A stretch of 64,000 bases of DNA from Saccharospirillum alexandrii (GTDB lineage: Bacteria; Pseudomonadota; Gammaproteobacteria; Pseudomonadales; Natronospirillaceae): NCBI RefSeq assembly GCF_004000275.1, contig NZ_RCIP01000001.1, positions 1,356,749 through 1,420,748 of the forward strand, in the 5' to 3' direction. Made by a program: the position numbers and the translations under genes. Below the pieces are notes generated by a model. The model did no database searches. It was not told where the DNA came from and saw only the letters and a program-made list of their open reading frames with translations. Of the stretch, positions 17,064-26,500 are shown in pieces. Within the stretch, counting starts at the first letter, position 1, and each line of letters begins with the position of its first letter.

Positions 17064-20000
17064 CAGCCGGCCCGAAACAGTGAACGGGGCAGTGCCATCT
17101 GCCGGAACAGACTCGGGTTCAGTACACTGCCTTCGCGGTCGGCGCGCATCCGAAACCGAACCGATGTCGACCGGCTACCCTGGCCAAATTGCCAGTGCAA
17201 TTCGAATTCGGTACCGCGCAGATGAGTCACCTCCGCTTCCTGAATTAGCCGGACAAAGGCCCACTGCCCGTTAGCTTCAAAGCTGACCGGTGCAGAGCCA
17301 TTGCCTGCCCGGGCAAGCACCCGGGCCTGGCTGTTGTTCTGCGACAGCGTCCAGTTGAACTCGCGCCACTCCTGCGGTTCATTCCGATACCGGTAGCCCG
17401 CGCCATTCACTTCGATCAAGGCTTCGGTAACACCGGGTACCGGCATTGGATACAAGGCATAGCCCATACCCATTTCCGGCGACCCGGGCTTGAACAGGCC
17501 GCGCGACAAACGGTCGGCACCAATCAATGCATCAAAAAACTGGGGGTTAAACGTCAGGCCGCGACCCAACCAGGTCCGGCTACGCCATTGGCCGTTACTG
17601 CGCTGCAAAAAGGATTCGAGTTCCTCGCTCACAAACAACCACAATTCCCCCTGACCCGGCTGCAGCAACAACTGGACATCGTGCGGCGTTGCTTCTACTT
17701 CAGCCGAGGAAAACGGGAATCGTCCCTGCAGGTTATTGGCATACACCGAGTACACCCGGCTATCCCATTGCTGTTGCAGGGAGCGAGTTGCACTGGCCAG
17801 CAAAGCCGACCAGGTCTGTTCGATGGGGGCTGTAAAAGAAGACTCTACCCAGGAGCGACTGCTGTCGGGCATGGCATCCAACAAGGCGTTAATCTCAATC
17901 CAGGCAGCGTAAAGCTGTTTGCCACTGGCGTTGCCAGACAGCAAATCGCTCGAATAAAGTTTGGCCTCCCGGTCGATGTCGGCCGCTGCCAGCATAAACT
18001 CCATTTCCTCAGCCAATGCCAGCATCTGCTCCCGGTAGGCGGGCCAGGCCGGGTTGGTTGACTTGCCGTTCTCGGCCATTACTACCGCCAACAAGGGTTC
18101 TGCAGCCGACTTGAACGCAGGCAAAAGAGGCACTGGTACCGGTTCTGCTGCTTCGCCATCACCGGTCAGATCAGACACCAGTGCACTGGCCGCCTGACCA
18201 TTGCTGACAGCCGGGTCGGTAATTTGTAACTCCAGGGCAACCCGGTCGAACAGGGCTGTCCAGGGTGCTTCATCACTGCCGAGTGCCTTGATCGCCTGTA
18301 CTGCATCAGCCATAGAAGCGGGCCTGGGCACCGTAACCGACTGAACAAACTGGGACCACTGTTCGGTATAGTCGGCAAAATAATGCGCACGGACATCCGC
18401 ACGCAGTTGACGCCACTGGCTGCTGTCGGCGGATTCACCCTCGGTGCCACTGTCCAGCCCCAGTACCCAGTCGCCCCGGGTCGCTGTCTCTGCCAGAGCG
18501 TCGATTTCATCGGCAATGTAGGTTTCCCAGGCCGTCCGGGAAAAAGCGCCTGGTACGCGATGCTCTCCTTTCAAGACGCCCTGTACCGAAGAGTCCAGAA
18601 CGTCATTCAGGCCAGTCGATGAAAACCGGCTGTTACCGGAGGCAACCAGACGGTCGTATATCACCTGGGCGTCGGCATCGGTCACCAGACGATCCTGAGC
18701 CTGGGCCACCCAGTCTTGAGAGCCTGACCAGGGGTTAACATGGCTTTCATCTATCTGACTGAAAACGTCGACCAGGTACAGCTCGATCAGACTCTGCATG
18801 CTGCTTTGGCGTTGCTGGTAGCTCAACAGGAGTTCATGGTCGGCATAGCTTTCGTACCAGAGCTTGCTCAGATACGTTTTCAGAATGTCGATGTCCTGAC
18901 GATCGGTATGGCTGGTCAGCATCAGGTAGCTGCGCAGTGCTTCATAGTAACTTGGCTGCTCGGCAATACGAGTTACCTGATCCAGCTCTGGCCATGACTC
19001 TGAATAGGTTTCCAGCTGTGTATGCAACGCCGGGACAATGCGGTCTTCAACGGTCTCAGTCAGCGTCGTCAGCAATAACTGCTGCATGGGTTCGGCGTGA
19101 GTTTCCACCAGTGAGTAACGGCGTACAATCTGCAACGGAGAATAGGTCTGCATTTTTTCCAATTGCTGATAATGCTCGTGCAAACCCACCAGTGCGTCGA
19201 GCCGCTCATGGTCTGATGTACTGGCATCGTGATAGCGTTCCAGCAACCGCTCTGCTTTGGATGCGTAACCGGAGATCAGCAACTGGTTGCTGGTGTAAGT
19301 TCCAAACAGACCTATACCCGTTAAAGCAACAATGCCACTAATGACCAAAAAACAAACCGCCTTGACCGCCCGACTCCACCGTTGCCGCTTGCGATTGCCG
19401 CGCACCGCGTTTTGCAACGGGAAAATGACCTCGGTAAACAAGTGGTCTATGAAGTAGCTACGGGTCAGCTCTGTCTGGCGCTTGACGGCAAAAGCCACCT
19501 TGGCAAACACGCTTTTGAAGGCGTTTGAGCGGCGCTCTAGCGCAACGCCTTCCTGAGTGCTCGACGTGAAGTAGACCCCTGCGAACCAGGGAGATTCGTG
19601 ATAAGGGTTGTCTTTGAACAACAGAGACAACAGCTCCATCAGTTTTTCAGTCGCACCGGAAAACTGATTCGGAAACTGATAAATGGCAACCTTGTCTTCG
19701 GGCTTTTGAGCCAGGTTAACTTTTTGAGTCCGTTGCTCCAGCAAGCGGTGATACAACTGCGTTAGCCGGTCATTCAGTACCGCCAGGCCATTGGATGATT
19801 TGTCTTCGGTTTCATCCAGCAGGTAGACACCCCAAGGCTGTTTAATCTCCTGTTCACTGAGGTCGCTGAAAAAGGCTTCGAAGCCCTTCAACAAATCGGA
19901 CTTGGTGATGACGATGTAAATTGGAAAGGTGACACCCAATTCGGAAATCAGTTCATGCAGGCGATTCTTAAGGTGTTTGACGTGCAGTTCGAGGTCGGCC

Positions 20001-20683
20001 TTCTCAGACGTCAATATCTGATCCAGTGGCAGCGCCAGCATCAAGCCGTTAATGGGCATCTTGGAGCGGTTTGCTTTAAGCACCCGCAAGAAAGACAACC
20101 AGTCGTCGTTGTCTTCATCGCTGGTGTAACGGCCGGCGGTATCGATCAGGATCGCCTGGTCAGAGAACCACCAGTCACAATCGCGGGTGCCGCCAATGCC
20201 CTGCACATGAAACCGCTGATCGTCTTTTAACGGAAATTCCAGGCCGGACTGCGAAAACAGCGTGCTCTTGCCCGCCGCAGAAGGCCCGATCACCATGTAC
20301 CACGGCAGCGCATAAAGTGCGCTGTTACCGCGGTATTTAGTGCCCAGATGAGAACCTTTCAGCGCATCCAGAACATCGGAAATTTTGCTTTGAATGGCGT
20401 CCGATGAACCACCGCTCATGGCGTCGAGTTGTTTTCTCAGCTTCCTCCCGCGACGCCATTTGTACAGGGCTGTTACCAACCAGATCAGCAGAAATACCAC
20501 CACCACAACGCCCATGGCGATGAATTTCAGGCGAGAGGAAGTCAGCCCAACGTGGTGCCCTGCAAACCAGATGATGACCAGCACCGCAACAAGACCGACA
20601 ACCGCGCCGGAAGCCCGCGACAACAAACCATCCTTGAACCGGAACAGAAGTCCCATTGCGCTAGCCATCGGCATGATCTCCAT
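17063..20683 (-). CDS. tssM: T6SS membrane complex protein TssM (IcmF family)
   Basis: TssM spans the inner membrane and forms the trans-envelope channel with TssL and TssJ. The 1206 residues show two N-terminal membrane helices (about 18-38 and 48-70), a cytoplasmic NTPase-like domain with Walker A GPSAAGKSTLF and an AILIDTAGRY Walker-B-like strand, a third membrane helix (about residues 440-465, VCFLVISGIVALTGIGLFG) and a long periplasmic part that ends in the domain contacting TssJ. The intact Walker A suggests nucleotide binding. The start overlaps tssL by 23 bases. Confidence 0.97.
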   Translation of the reverse strand: MEIMPMASAMGLLFRFKDGLLSRASGAVVGLVAVLVIIWFAGHHVGLTSSRLKFIAMGVVVVVFLLIWLVTALYKWRRGRKLRKQLDAMSGGSSDAIQSKISDVLDALKGSHLGTKYRGNSALYALPWYMVIGPSAAGKSTLFSQSGLEFPLKDDQRFHVQGIGGTRDCDWWFSDQAILIDTAGRYTSDEDNDDWLSFLRVLKANRSKMPINGLMLALPLDQILTSEKADLELHVKHLKNRLHELISELGVTFPIYIVITKSDLLKGFEAFFSDLSEQEIKQPWGVYLLDETEDKSSNGLAVLNDRLTQLYHRLLEQRTQKVNLAQKPEDKVAIYQFPNQFSGATEKLMELLSLLFKDNPYHESPWFAGVYFTSSTQEGVALERRSNAFKSVFAKVAFAVKRQTELTRSYFIDHLFTEVIFPLQNAVRGNRKRQRWSRAVKAVCFLVISGIVALTGIGLFGTYTSNQLLISGYASKAERLLERYHDASTSDHERLDALVGLHEHYQQLEKMQTYSPLQIVRRYSLVETHAEPMQQLLLTTLTETVEDRIVPALHTQLETYSESWPELDQVTRIAEQPSYYEALRSYLMLTSHTDRQDIDILKTYLSKLWYESYADHELLLSYQQRQSSMQSLIELYLVDVFSQIDESHVNPWSGSQDWVAQAQDRLVTDADAQVIYDRLVASGNSRFSSTGLNDVLDSSVQGVLKGEHRVPGAFSRTAWETYIADEIDALAETATRGDWVLGLDSGTEGESADSSQWRQLRADVRAHYFADYTEQWSQFVQSVTVPRPASMADAVQAIKALGSDEAPWTALFDRVALELQITDPAVSNGQAASALVSDLTGDGEAAEPVPVPLLPAFKSAAEPLLAVVMAENGKSTNPAWPAYREQMLALAEEMEFMLAAADIDREAKLYSSDLLSGNASGKQLYAAWIEINALLDAMPDSSRSWVESSFTAPIEQTWSALLASATRSLQQQWDSRVYSVYANNLQGRFPFSSAEVEATPHDVQLLLQPGQGELWLFVSEELESFLQRSNGQWRSRTWLGRGLTFNPQFFDALIGADRLSRGLFKPGSPEMGMGYALYPMPVPGVTEALIEVNGAGYRYRNEPQEWREFNWTLSQNNSQARVLARAGNGSAPVSFEANGQWAFVRLIQEAEVTHLRGTEFELHWQFGQGSRSTSVRFRMRADREGSVLNPSLFRQMALPRSLFRAG

Positions 20684-21389
20684 TCACAACCTGGGTGCTT
20701 GTCTGATACTGCAAAAGCCGGTCGGCACTGCCTGACAGTGCTGACTTCATCAACCCGCCATAGGTGAGAAAGAGTGCCACCAGCAATGCGCCGCCTACCG
20801 CAGCCATCACCCAGTAAGGCTGATTACCGCCAATACGGTAAACTAACTGACGCTCCGGTACCGCCTGATCGGCCAGTTCACGGTTTACCGGGCCGCGCAA
20901 GTCATCCAGCTGAGCGCGAAATGTGGATATATAGGCCTGTAACTGGTCGAACCCTTTTAGCGTATAACTGCCCTGGTACCCAAACTGAAGGCAACTGAAA
21001 TACAATTCTGCGACGGCACGGTGTTCAGGCAACCCGCGTCGCAATTCATCGAGGCGCGCAAAGAAGCCTTCACCGGCATTACTGTCACCGAAGTATTCCA
21101 CACAGAGGGGTTTGACCATCCAGTCGAACTTATGTGGCCAGCGGGATGACATTACCCGCTCATCAACATAGGCGGCCATGCAATAGCGAACATCACGGGT
21201 AACAGCACTTGGCCACTGATGCTCAAACGCTCTGCGCTCCAGCTCGACAAACGCCTGCTCCAGATCCGCTCGCAAAGAGCTTTCGACCAGATCGGCCTGT
21301 TCCGGCTGACGCAAGGGTTCAACCAGATTGAAAATGGGGGAACAGCTTTCTACCAGCACCGCTTCCATGTCGTGAGACCGGGTATCCAT
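20661..21389 (-). CDS. tssL: T6SS membrane protein TssL (DotU/IcmH family)
   Basis: TssL is the cytoplasmic hook of the membrane complex, tail-anchored in the inner membrane. The 242 residues contain the DotU helical domain (about 20-180; RYCMAAYVDERVMSSRWP is the family signature) and one membrane helix (about 192-212, YWVMAAVGGALLVALFLTYG). There is no C-terminal peptidoglycan-binding OmpA-like domain, so wall anchoring must come from another protein. ATG has GAGGAA upstream. It is 3 bases after tssK and overlaps tssM. Confidence 0.95.
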   Translation of the reverse strand: MDTRSHDMEAVLVESCSPIFNLVEPLRQPEQADLVESSLRADLEQAFVELERRAFEHQWPSAVTRDVRYCMAAYVDERVMSSRWPHKFDWMVKPLCVEYFGDSNAGEGFFARLDELRRGLPEHRAVAELYFSCLQFGYQGSYTLKGFDQLQAYISTFRAQLDDLRGPVNRELADQAVPERQLVYRIGGNQPYWVMAAVGGALLVALFLTYGGLMKSALSGSADRLLQYQTSTQVVNGDHADG

Positions 21390-21392
21390 GAT

Positions 21393-22727
21393 TTATTCCT
21401 CAATGACCAGCAGCTCGACATCCGCCGACACAAAGTCACCCAGGCCAAAGGCAGCGAACTGCCCGGCTCGTCGAATGTCGGCCCAAACAGGGCTGGATTT
21501 ATCGAGCAGGAAATACTCGCATTCAGACTTGATGCGAATTTTTTGTGGCAACCGCTGAGTGTGCTGCAATGGCAAGCCAGGCAGGGCATTGGACACCATA
21601 GTCTCGATCTGATCGGGTGCACCGAGCTTGAAATATTGCGGAAACCGGGTGAACCAGGTGGGGTCTGAGCCGGAGTGACGCACCGACAGATAGAACGTAC
21701 AACGATCGGCCGTCGCTTCCGACAAGGCCGATGATTCGTAACGACCCGGAGCAATACTGGTGAAAACCAGGCCATCGGCTGAACGCTGACGATCCACACC
21801 CAGCACTTGCCGCATGGCCGTATTCAGGGACGCAAAGGTATCGGTTAGTTGATCGTGCTGATAGCGGACACTCAGCGGCAATTCATCCGGCATCAGTTGC
21901 AGCGCAAGCCGGTCGTGACTGCGCACCAGTAACTTGTATAACTCAAAGGGTGTTTGCTGGGGATGCTGCTCAAAGGTACGCAGTTCAGCCAGTGTCGATA
22001 CCAGCTCGGCCTGGAGCAAGTAGTCAGCCATTTCAGTGGCAGTCATGCTGCTCAGATCGCCAAGCTTGAGCCGACGCTCCTGCAGGCTACGAAACTGGGA
22101 TTGCAGCAGGTCGACGAGGTTAGTGACCAGCTGCTTTAATCGCGCCACCGAACCCACTTGCAGTAACGGCGGAAGGAAGGCTTCGTCGAGTTGGTACTCG
22201 GCATCATAACGTCGGGTTACCCGGGCCAATGGCATGGAGACCATATTGTCCTGCGCCTGGAAGTCGGGCTGGAGTTTCAAGTTTGGGCGGGCCAGCAGTA
22301 CTTCCCGGCGACGCCCGGCATCGTACACATCTTCCAGATCGGTATAGTCGGACGTCCAACCCGTCAACCGGCCATGTACCTCATAGCCGGTAATGGTATC
22401 GGCCAGCTCATTGCGTGGCAGCATCAGGCACAGGGTTAAGGATTCGTGATCAAACTGTGTCAGATCCAGAAATACCGGACCATCGGTTTCGCGACGGTAG
22501 TCGACGACCCGCCCGTCAGGCAAGAGCGCCTGACAACGGACCAGGTCGAGACGGCCATTCAGCAGCGCGGCCTCATCCCAGATCAATTCACCCACGCCCC
22601 AGCTGTAGGGTTGCTGCCAGCGTGAACGCAAATGCTGCGTGCGGAACTGATACTGATCCCAGGCTTGAAAATGCTGCTGCCCCAAAAAGACGCCTTCAGC
22701 CCACACTACTTTCCTTAACCCTTTCAT
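21393..22727 (-). CDS. tssK: T6SS baseplate-to-membrane connector TssK
   Basis: TssK trimers link the baseplate wedges to the TssJLM membrane complex and structurally resemble phage receptor-binding proteins. The 444 residues begin with the family signature VVWAEGVFLGQQHFQAWDQ and continue through the shoulder domain and a helical neck to a head domain ending with LGDFVSADVELLVIEE. AAGGGAG precedes the ATG. It follows tssJ after about 160 bp and is tightly followed by tssL. Confidence 0.96.
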   Translation of the reverse strand: MKGLRKVVWAEGVFLGQQHFQAWDQYQFRTQHLRSRWQQPYSWGVGELIWDEAALLNGRLDLVRCQALLPDGRVVDYRRETDGPVFLDLTQFDHESLTLCLMLPRNELADTITGYEVHGRLTGWTSDYTDLEDVYDAGRRREVLLARPNLKLQPDFQAQDNMVSMPLARVTRRYDAEYQLDEAFLPPLLQVGSVARLKQLVTNLVDLLQSQFRSLQERRLKLGDLSSMTATEMADYLLQAELVSTLAELRTFEQHPQQTPFELYKLLVRSHDRLALQLMPDELPLSVRYQHDQLTDTFASLNTAMRQVLGVDRQRSADGLVFTSIAPGRYESSALSEATADRCTFYLSVRHSGSDPTWFTRFPQYFKLGAPDQIETMVSNALPGLPLQHTQRLPQKIRIKSECEYFLLDKSSPVWADIRRAGQFAAFGLGDFVSADVELLVIEE

Positions 22728-22888
22728 ACTTCTCCCTTATCACACAACACAGTGCCTCTCGATTCCCGGAACACCGAAGACAGCACAGTGGGAAGCAAGC
22801 CTTCCCGGCTCGTTTGAATGTCGTCAATGCAATGAATCAGAGTGCCCGCTCGCTCAGGTAAAATCTGACTCAGCCAGCCCGGCCGTGC

Positions 22889-23347
22889 TTAGCGATACTC
22901 CAACTCAACGCGGTTGCCATCGAGCTTGAGCGTCATGTTTGTCGACGCGCGAATAAAGCCGTGATTCACCTTCCTGTGGGCACGCCACTGACCATCGTCG
23001 TTTCGAAAATAGGCAACGACGCCGGCATAGCGGGCGCGCTCGGCTTTCTCAATGGATACGGTTCGGGAGAGAGATGGTTCAACCGTTATTTCATGCAGGG
23101 AAACCAACGTGTCAGCCAGAATCTGTTCATCGGCTTTCCACATGTCGTCGAACTCGGAGCGCTCGAACAAGACGGGATCGGTCAATTGATAGACGCGCAC
23201 AACAACGGCGTAGGCGTCGCCGGATTCATCGAGATTGATCGCGCGTGAGGCATCGACCGAGAAATTCAGTTGAGGTGTAGCGCAACCGCTGAGTGCGACA
23301 AATGACAGTACCGCAAACAACCATGCACCGAGTGACTTGCTGAGCAT
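22889..23347 (-). CDS. tssJ: T6SS outer-membrane lipoprotein TssJ
   Basis: TssJ is the outer-membrane lipoprotein that caps the TssJLM complex. The 152 residues carry a lipoprotein signal (MLSKSLGAWLFAVLSFVALS, then the lipobox cysteine at about residue 22), followed by the transthyretin-like sandwich (YAVVVRVYQLTDPVLFERSEF, and ARYAGVVAYFRNDDG, the family-like VAAYRD position). It is the first gene of the secretion operon. The start has AAGGGAG upstream. Confidence 0.95.
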   Translation of the reverse strand: MLSKSLGAWLFAVLSFVALSGCATPQLNFSVDASRAINLDESGDAYAVVVRVYQLTDPVLFERSEFDDMWKADEQILADTLVSLHEITVEPSLSRTVSIEKAERARYAGVVAYFRNDDGQWRAHRKVNHGFIRASTNMTLKLDGNRVELEYR

Positions 23348-23660
23348 CCTGGCTCTCCCTTAAGTCGTCAGTTGCTGTCCTTCAATAGCGCGCAGACAGA
23401 CCGCTGCAGCGCCAACTTCATTGGCGGATTTAGAACAGAACGACCGCCTGACTGATGCGCACCCTATTATTCTGAACGCAACCTTGCACCTATTTTTTTA
23501 ACCAATTCTTTTTTTTGTGATCGAGGTCTACTTTGAAATTTGCGCTGGCGATGGGTTCGGTGGCATTCTCGCTCGCCATGAGAAAGGGCGGACAGTACGC
23601 CTGCAAGTACTCCGGGCCCTATGGATGCCCGAGAAGGAACCGCTACCACAAGGATGCACC
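23348..23660. promoter_or_regulatory. Divergent promoter region of the T6SS operon and the outer-membrane protein gene
   Basis: This 313-bp stretch without a supported gene separates tssJ (minus) from the predicted outer-membrane protein (plus), so promoters for both directions should lie here. An AT-rich core with T-runs lies at about 23470-23520, including TATTATT near 23463-23469. I find no clear sigma-54 -24/-12 match and no convincing -35/-10 pair. The assignment rests on gene arrangement. Confidence 0.45.
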
Positions 23661-24242
23661 ATGCTGAACCGAATTCAGGCGCTGTTGTGCCTAGTGTTTT
23701 TCTCCATCCCCGCCTGGTCTGTTGAATGGGATCAGGCCTTTTTTCCCGCTGGCGGCTCTGCTCTGCTTGCAGCCCAGCCCGACGAAGACGACTACCCTCT
23801 GGCTGCAGGGCTGGCGATACATGCCGACTATCAGGTACCGGTGTTTGTTGAAGGACATACCCGGGCTTACCTGATGGCGGCGCTCGACTGGTCCCGTTTC
23901 CGCCCTGATGTAGATGACTCCATGCACGGTTCATCTTCCTATGGCATCACCGCTACTGCTGGCCTGTTGCAAGACATCCAGGCGGGTGACCGGTTGCTCT
24001 GGATCGGCGGCGGCCTCGGATTACAGAGCCTGCATCGTTTCAACCATTATTCCTGGGAGAAGAACGGGACGATCTGGAGTCAGGCCCGCTATGGCGATGA
24101 ACAGAATTTTGCGCTGATGCTTCAAGGCCAATTGCAAATTCCGGTCACACCCAATCTTCGTATTGATACCCACGTCAACTGGCCTGTCAGCCAGCCGGGT
24201 TTGGCGACGTTCCGGCTGGGCGCCAGCCTGGAATTCAAGTAA
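23661..24242 (+). CDS. Predicted exported beta-barrel protein, function unknown
   Basis: The 193-residue product has a clear signal peptide (MLNRIQALLCLVFFSIPAWS, cleavage after about residue 20). The mature part alternates polar and aromatic residues in short strands (YLMAALDWSRF, RLLWIGGGLGLQ, FALMLQGQLQI, LRIDTHVNW, LATFRLGASLEF). The last strand ends with Phe-Lys, close to the C-terminal aromatic of outer-membrane barrels. Eight strands would fit. The frame is open 48 codons upstream, but AAGGA and the signal peptide support the ATG at 23661. It diverges from the secretion operon and is followed by a lipoprotein gene, so both may act at the outer membrane. I do not recognise the family. 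Confidence 0.7.
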   Translation: MLNRIQALLCLVFFSIPAWSVEWDQAFFPAGGSALLAAQPDEDDYPLAAGLAIHADYQVPVFVEGHTRAYLMAALDWSRFRPDVDDSMHGSSSYGITATAGLLQDIQAGDRLLWIGGGLGLQSLHRFNHYSWEKNGTIWSQARYGDEQNFALMLQGQLQIPVTPNLRIDTHVNWPVSQPGLATFRLGASLEFK

Positions 24243-24317
24243 CACACCCATGCATTCCCTGGACGGTACTTTACCGGTGACTGTTCAGAACGCTTGTTTC
24301 ATGTTTAAGGAAGAGCC

Positions 24318-26210
24318 ATGAAATCCTCACCTTTACTTATATCATTGCTAACTGCGCTTCCAATGCTGGCAGCTTGCGTTGGTGACTATCCGGACCTGCC
24401 GGAGGAGTACCAGAACAAAGCACCCTCCATTAAGGGCCTCGACACCGTGAGCCTGACCGAAGGGACCATCAACCGGGTCGATCTGACCATCACTGACGAT
24501 CGCAACGCCGTCTCGGAACTCGACATTGAATGGTCGATAACCACCGAACCCGAAATTGCCATTACGCTGTCGCCAGACAGCAGTTCTGCCAGTGTGGACA
24601 TTCCTTGGCTGGCCGATGACACGCTCAAAGCCCGACTCACCGTCACGGCGACTGACGTGGAAGGTGAGTCGTCTCAGGCCAGTGTTGAACTCGATGTACT
24701 CAAGCAACGGTTGCTGGTCGTGCAAGCGGAAAAAGAGCGGCAAGGCGATGGTGATCTTTACCGGGTCGGTTATCCGGAAGCCAATCCACAACGGCTGACT
24801 GATCCGATTGCCGTTAATGAATCGATTGAGCAAGTAAAGCTTTCGCCCAATGGCCAGCGCCTGGCCTTTGTTCGTCGGCATACCAGCGAGGCCGATACAC
24901 TTATGCTCGCTGAAACCAACAGCGGCAGCAAAGCGAGCATCGACATCGCGTTGGAAGCAACCGAATCGATTCGCCAGCTTCGCTGGAGCACCAGTGGCCG
25001 GTGGCTCGCGATGGTCACAGCAACCAGTGGTACCAGCCCGGTCTTTCGCCTGCACCTGCTCGATACAAACGAAGGCCAGGCACCGCGTGAGACAGTACTG
25101 CCGCTATTGAACGAAAACGCCTATGACTGGAGCAATGACGAGAGCCAACTGGCCTATCACAACCGCCAGAGCCAACTGGTCTGGCTGAATCTGTCCGATG
25201 ACACCAGCCACACCGTATACGACCCGGCGGATACCGGTGTTGCCGGTGCCCCGCCCTTTGTCTGGCACCCGGATGACTCGGTGCTTGCCTACCTGGGCGC
25301 CGCCGCAGCCAACGGCAGCAAAGCGGTTTTCATTGCGCAGCCGGATGAAGCTGCAATAACAGAGGTTGCGGTTTCCACACGCTATGGCACCCATGTCGCC
25401 TCACTGTCCAAGCTGACCTGGTCGCCTGAGGGGAACTTCTTAACTTACCTGGGTGACCTGCAAAGCAGTGGTGTTGCTGAACTGTTCAATTTTTACTGGA
25501 CTGACTACCAAAATGGCACTGAAGCGGTGGATGCGCAGGTCAAAGTCAGCGGCAATCTGGTTAGCGCCGGTGACGTGAGCGATTATATCTGGAACCCGGA
25601 TGAAACCCGGCTGGCCTATAAGGCAGACCAACTCGAAGACGGTAAAATTCAACTGTTCGCGTCAGACCTTGATGGGGGCAGCAATCGACAACTGACCGAC
25701 CTCTCAGGCACCCTAACGGACCTGTTCTGGGGCTGGACGGAAACGGGGCAACTGCTTTACGGCTACAGCCGGTTTGAAGGTGCGCTGCCCTATCGCATCA
25801 CCTTGCTGGTTATCGATGCCCAGGCCCAACTGAGCAACCGGGTTATCACCGATGCGCTGAGTAGCGACAGCGCTACGCAAGCCTTGGGCAACATATTGCT
25901 GTCGCCTGATCGGCAATGGCTGGCCATTCCCTCCTTTACAGCAGCAACACAACAAACCAATGTCTATGTTTTGAACATCGCCGAAGAACGCCTTAGCCAA
26001 CTGTCTGCATTGAACAACCACGAGACGAACACGACCTTCGCCTGGTCACCCAACAGCGACGGGGTGTTATACCTGACGCTGGATGACGACGACATTGGGC
26101 AACGACTGGTATTCCAGCCACTAGCAACACTGCCGGCACAACAAGACATCTCTCTGATGGGCGAGTTAGCGCCAAACGGTACGATTCATCAGTTTCAAAT
26201 CGCAAGATAG
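24318..26210 (+). CDS. Lipoprotein with TolB-like beta-propeller repeats
   Basis: The 630-residue protein begins with a lipoprotein signal (LLISLLTALPMLAACVG; lipid-modified Cys about residue 20). Residues about 30-130 look like an Ig/cadherin-type domain (KGLDTVSLTEGTINRVDLTI). The rest is a series of TolB/WD40-like blades with the motif S-P-x-G/D-x-x-L-A-F/Y (LSPNGQRLAFVRR, WSPEGNFLTYLGD, WNPDETRLAYKAD, LSPDRQWLAIPSF, WSPNSDGVLYL). It probably folds as a periplasmic propeller tethered to the membrane. It lies 75 bp after the exported barrel gene. The role is unknown: cell-surface assembly or binding is possible, and a link to the secretion system is only positional. Confidence 0.75.
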   Translation: MKSSPLLISLLTALPMLAACVGDYPDLPEEYQNKAPSIKGLDTVSLTEGTINRVDLTITDDRNAVSELDIEWSITTEPEIAITLSPDSSSASVDIPWLADDTLKARLTVTATDVEGESSQASVELDVLKQRLLVVQAEKERQGDGDLYRVGYPEANPQRLTDPIAVNESIEQVKLSPNGQRLAFVRRHTSEADTLMLAETNSGSKASIDIALEATESIRQLRWSTSGRWLAMVTATSGTSPVFRLHLLDTNEGQAPRETVLPLLNENAYDWSNDESQLAYHNRQSQLVWLNLSDDTSHTVYDPADTGVAGAPPFVWHPDDSVLAYLGAAAANGSKAVFIAQPDEAAITEVAVSTRYGTHVASLSKLTWSPEGNFLTYLGDLQSSGVAELFNFYWTDYQNGTEAVDAQVKVSGNLVSAGDVSDYIWNPDETRLAYKADQLEDGKIQLFASDLDGGSNRQLTDLSGTLTDLFWGWTETGQLLYGYSRFEGALPYRITLLVIDAQAQLSNRVITDALSSDSATQALGNILLSPDRQWLAIPSFTAATQQTNVYVLNIAEERLSQLSALNNHETNTTFAWSPNSDGVLYLTLDDDDIGQRLVFQPLATLPAQQDISLMGELAPNGTIHQFQIAR

Positions 26211-26269
26211 ACAGACGCACATGGCAGGAGGTTGAGACCGACTGCCTGCCGACTGGCTAATAATGAATA

Positions 26270-26500
26270 TCAGCTCAAGCTGAAGAAGGGCATCGCAAAC
26301 AGGATGAACACAAGCGGCAAAATTAACAGAGCCGTTGCCACAGGTTGTTGCCGGGTTCGCCAAATGGCAAACACAATGGCCAGCGGCGGGACCAGTGTCG
26401 CTAGGCCCCAGGCGGCAGAATGACGCATGGCTTCTACAACCGTCAGGGTGTAGCCGATTAGCATTAAGCTAACGGCCAGCAAGAAGACTGTGACCATCAT
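26270..26500 (-). CDS. Small two-helix membrane protein
   Basis: The 76-residue product consists mostly of hydrophobic segments (MMVTVFLLAVSLMLIGYTL; AAWGLATLVPPLAIVFAIW; ATALLILPLVFILFAMPFF), so two or three membrane helices with a short basic loop (RTRQQ). Its ATG overlaps the stop of the upstream phosphoribosyltransferase gene as TGATG, which supports a real, translationally coupled gene. I do not recognise the family. Confidence 0.6.
   Translation of the reverse strand: MMVTVFLLAVSLMLIGYTLTVVEAMRHSAAWGLATLVPPLAIVFAIWRTRQQPVATALLILPLVFILFAMPFFSLS

Noticed and set aside
23348-23660. Sigma-54 promoter for the T6SS operon
   Set aside because: I looked for TGGCAC-N5-TTGC on the minus strand and found no acceptable match.
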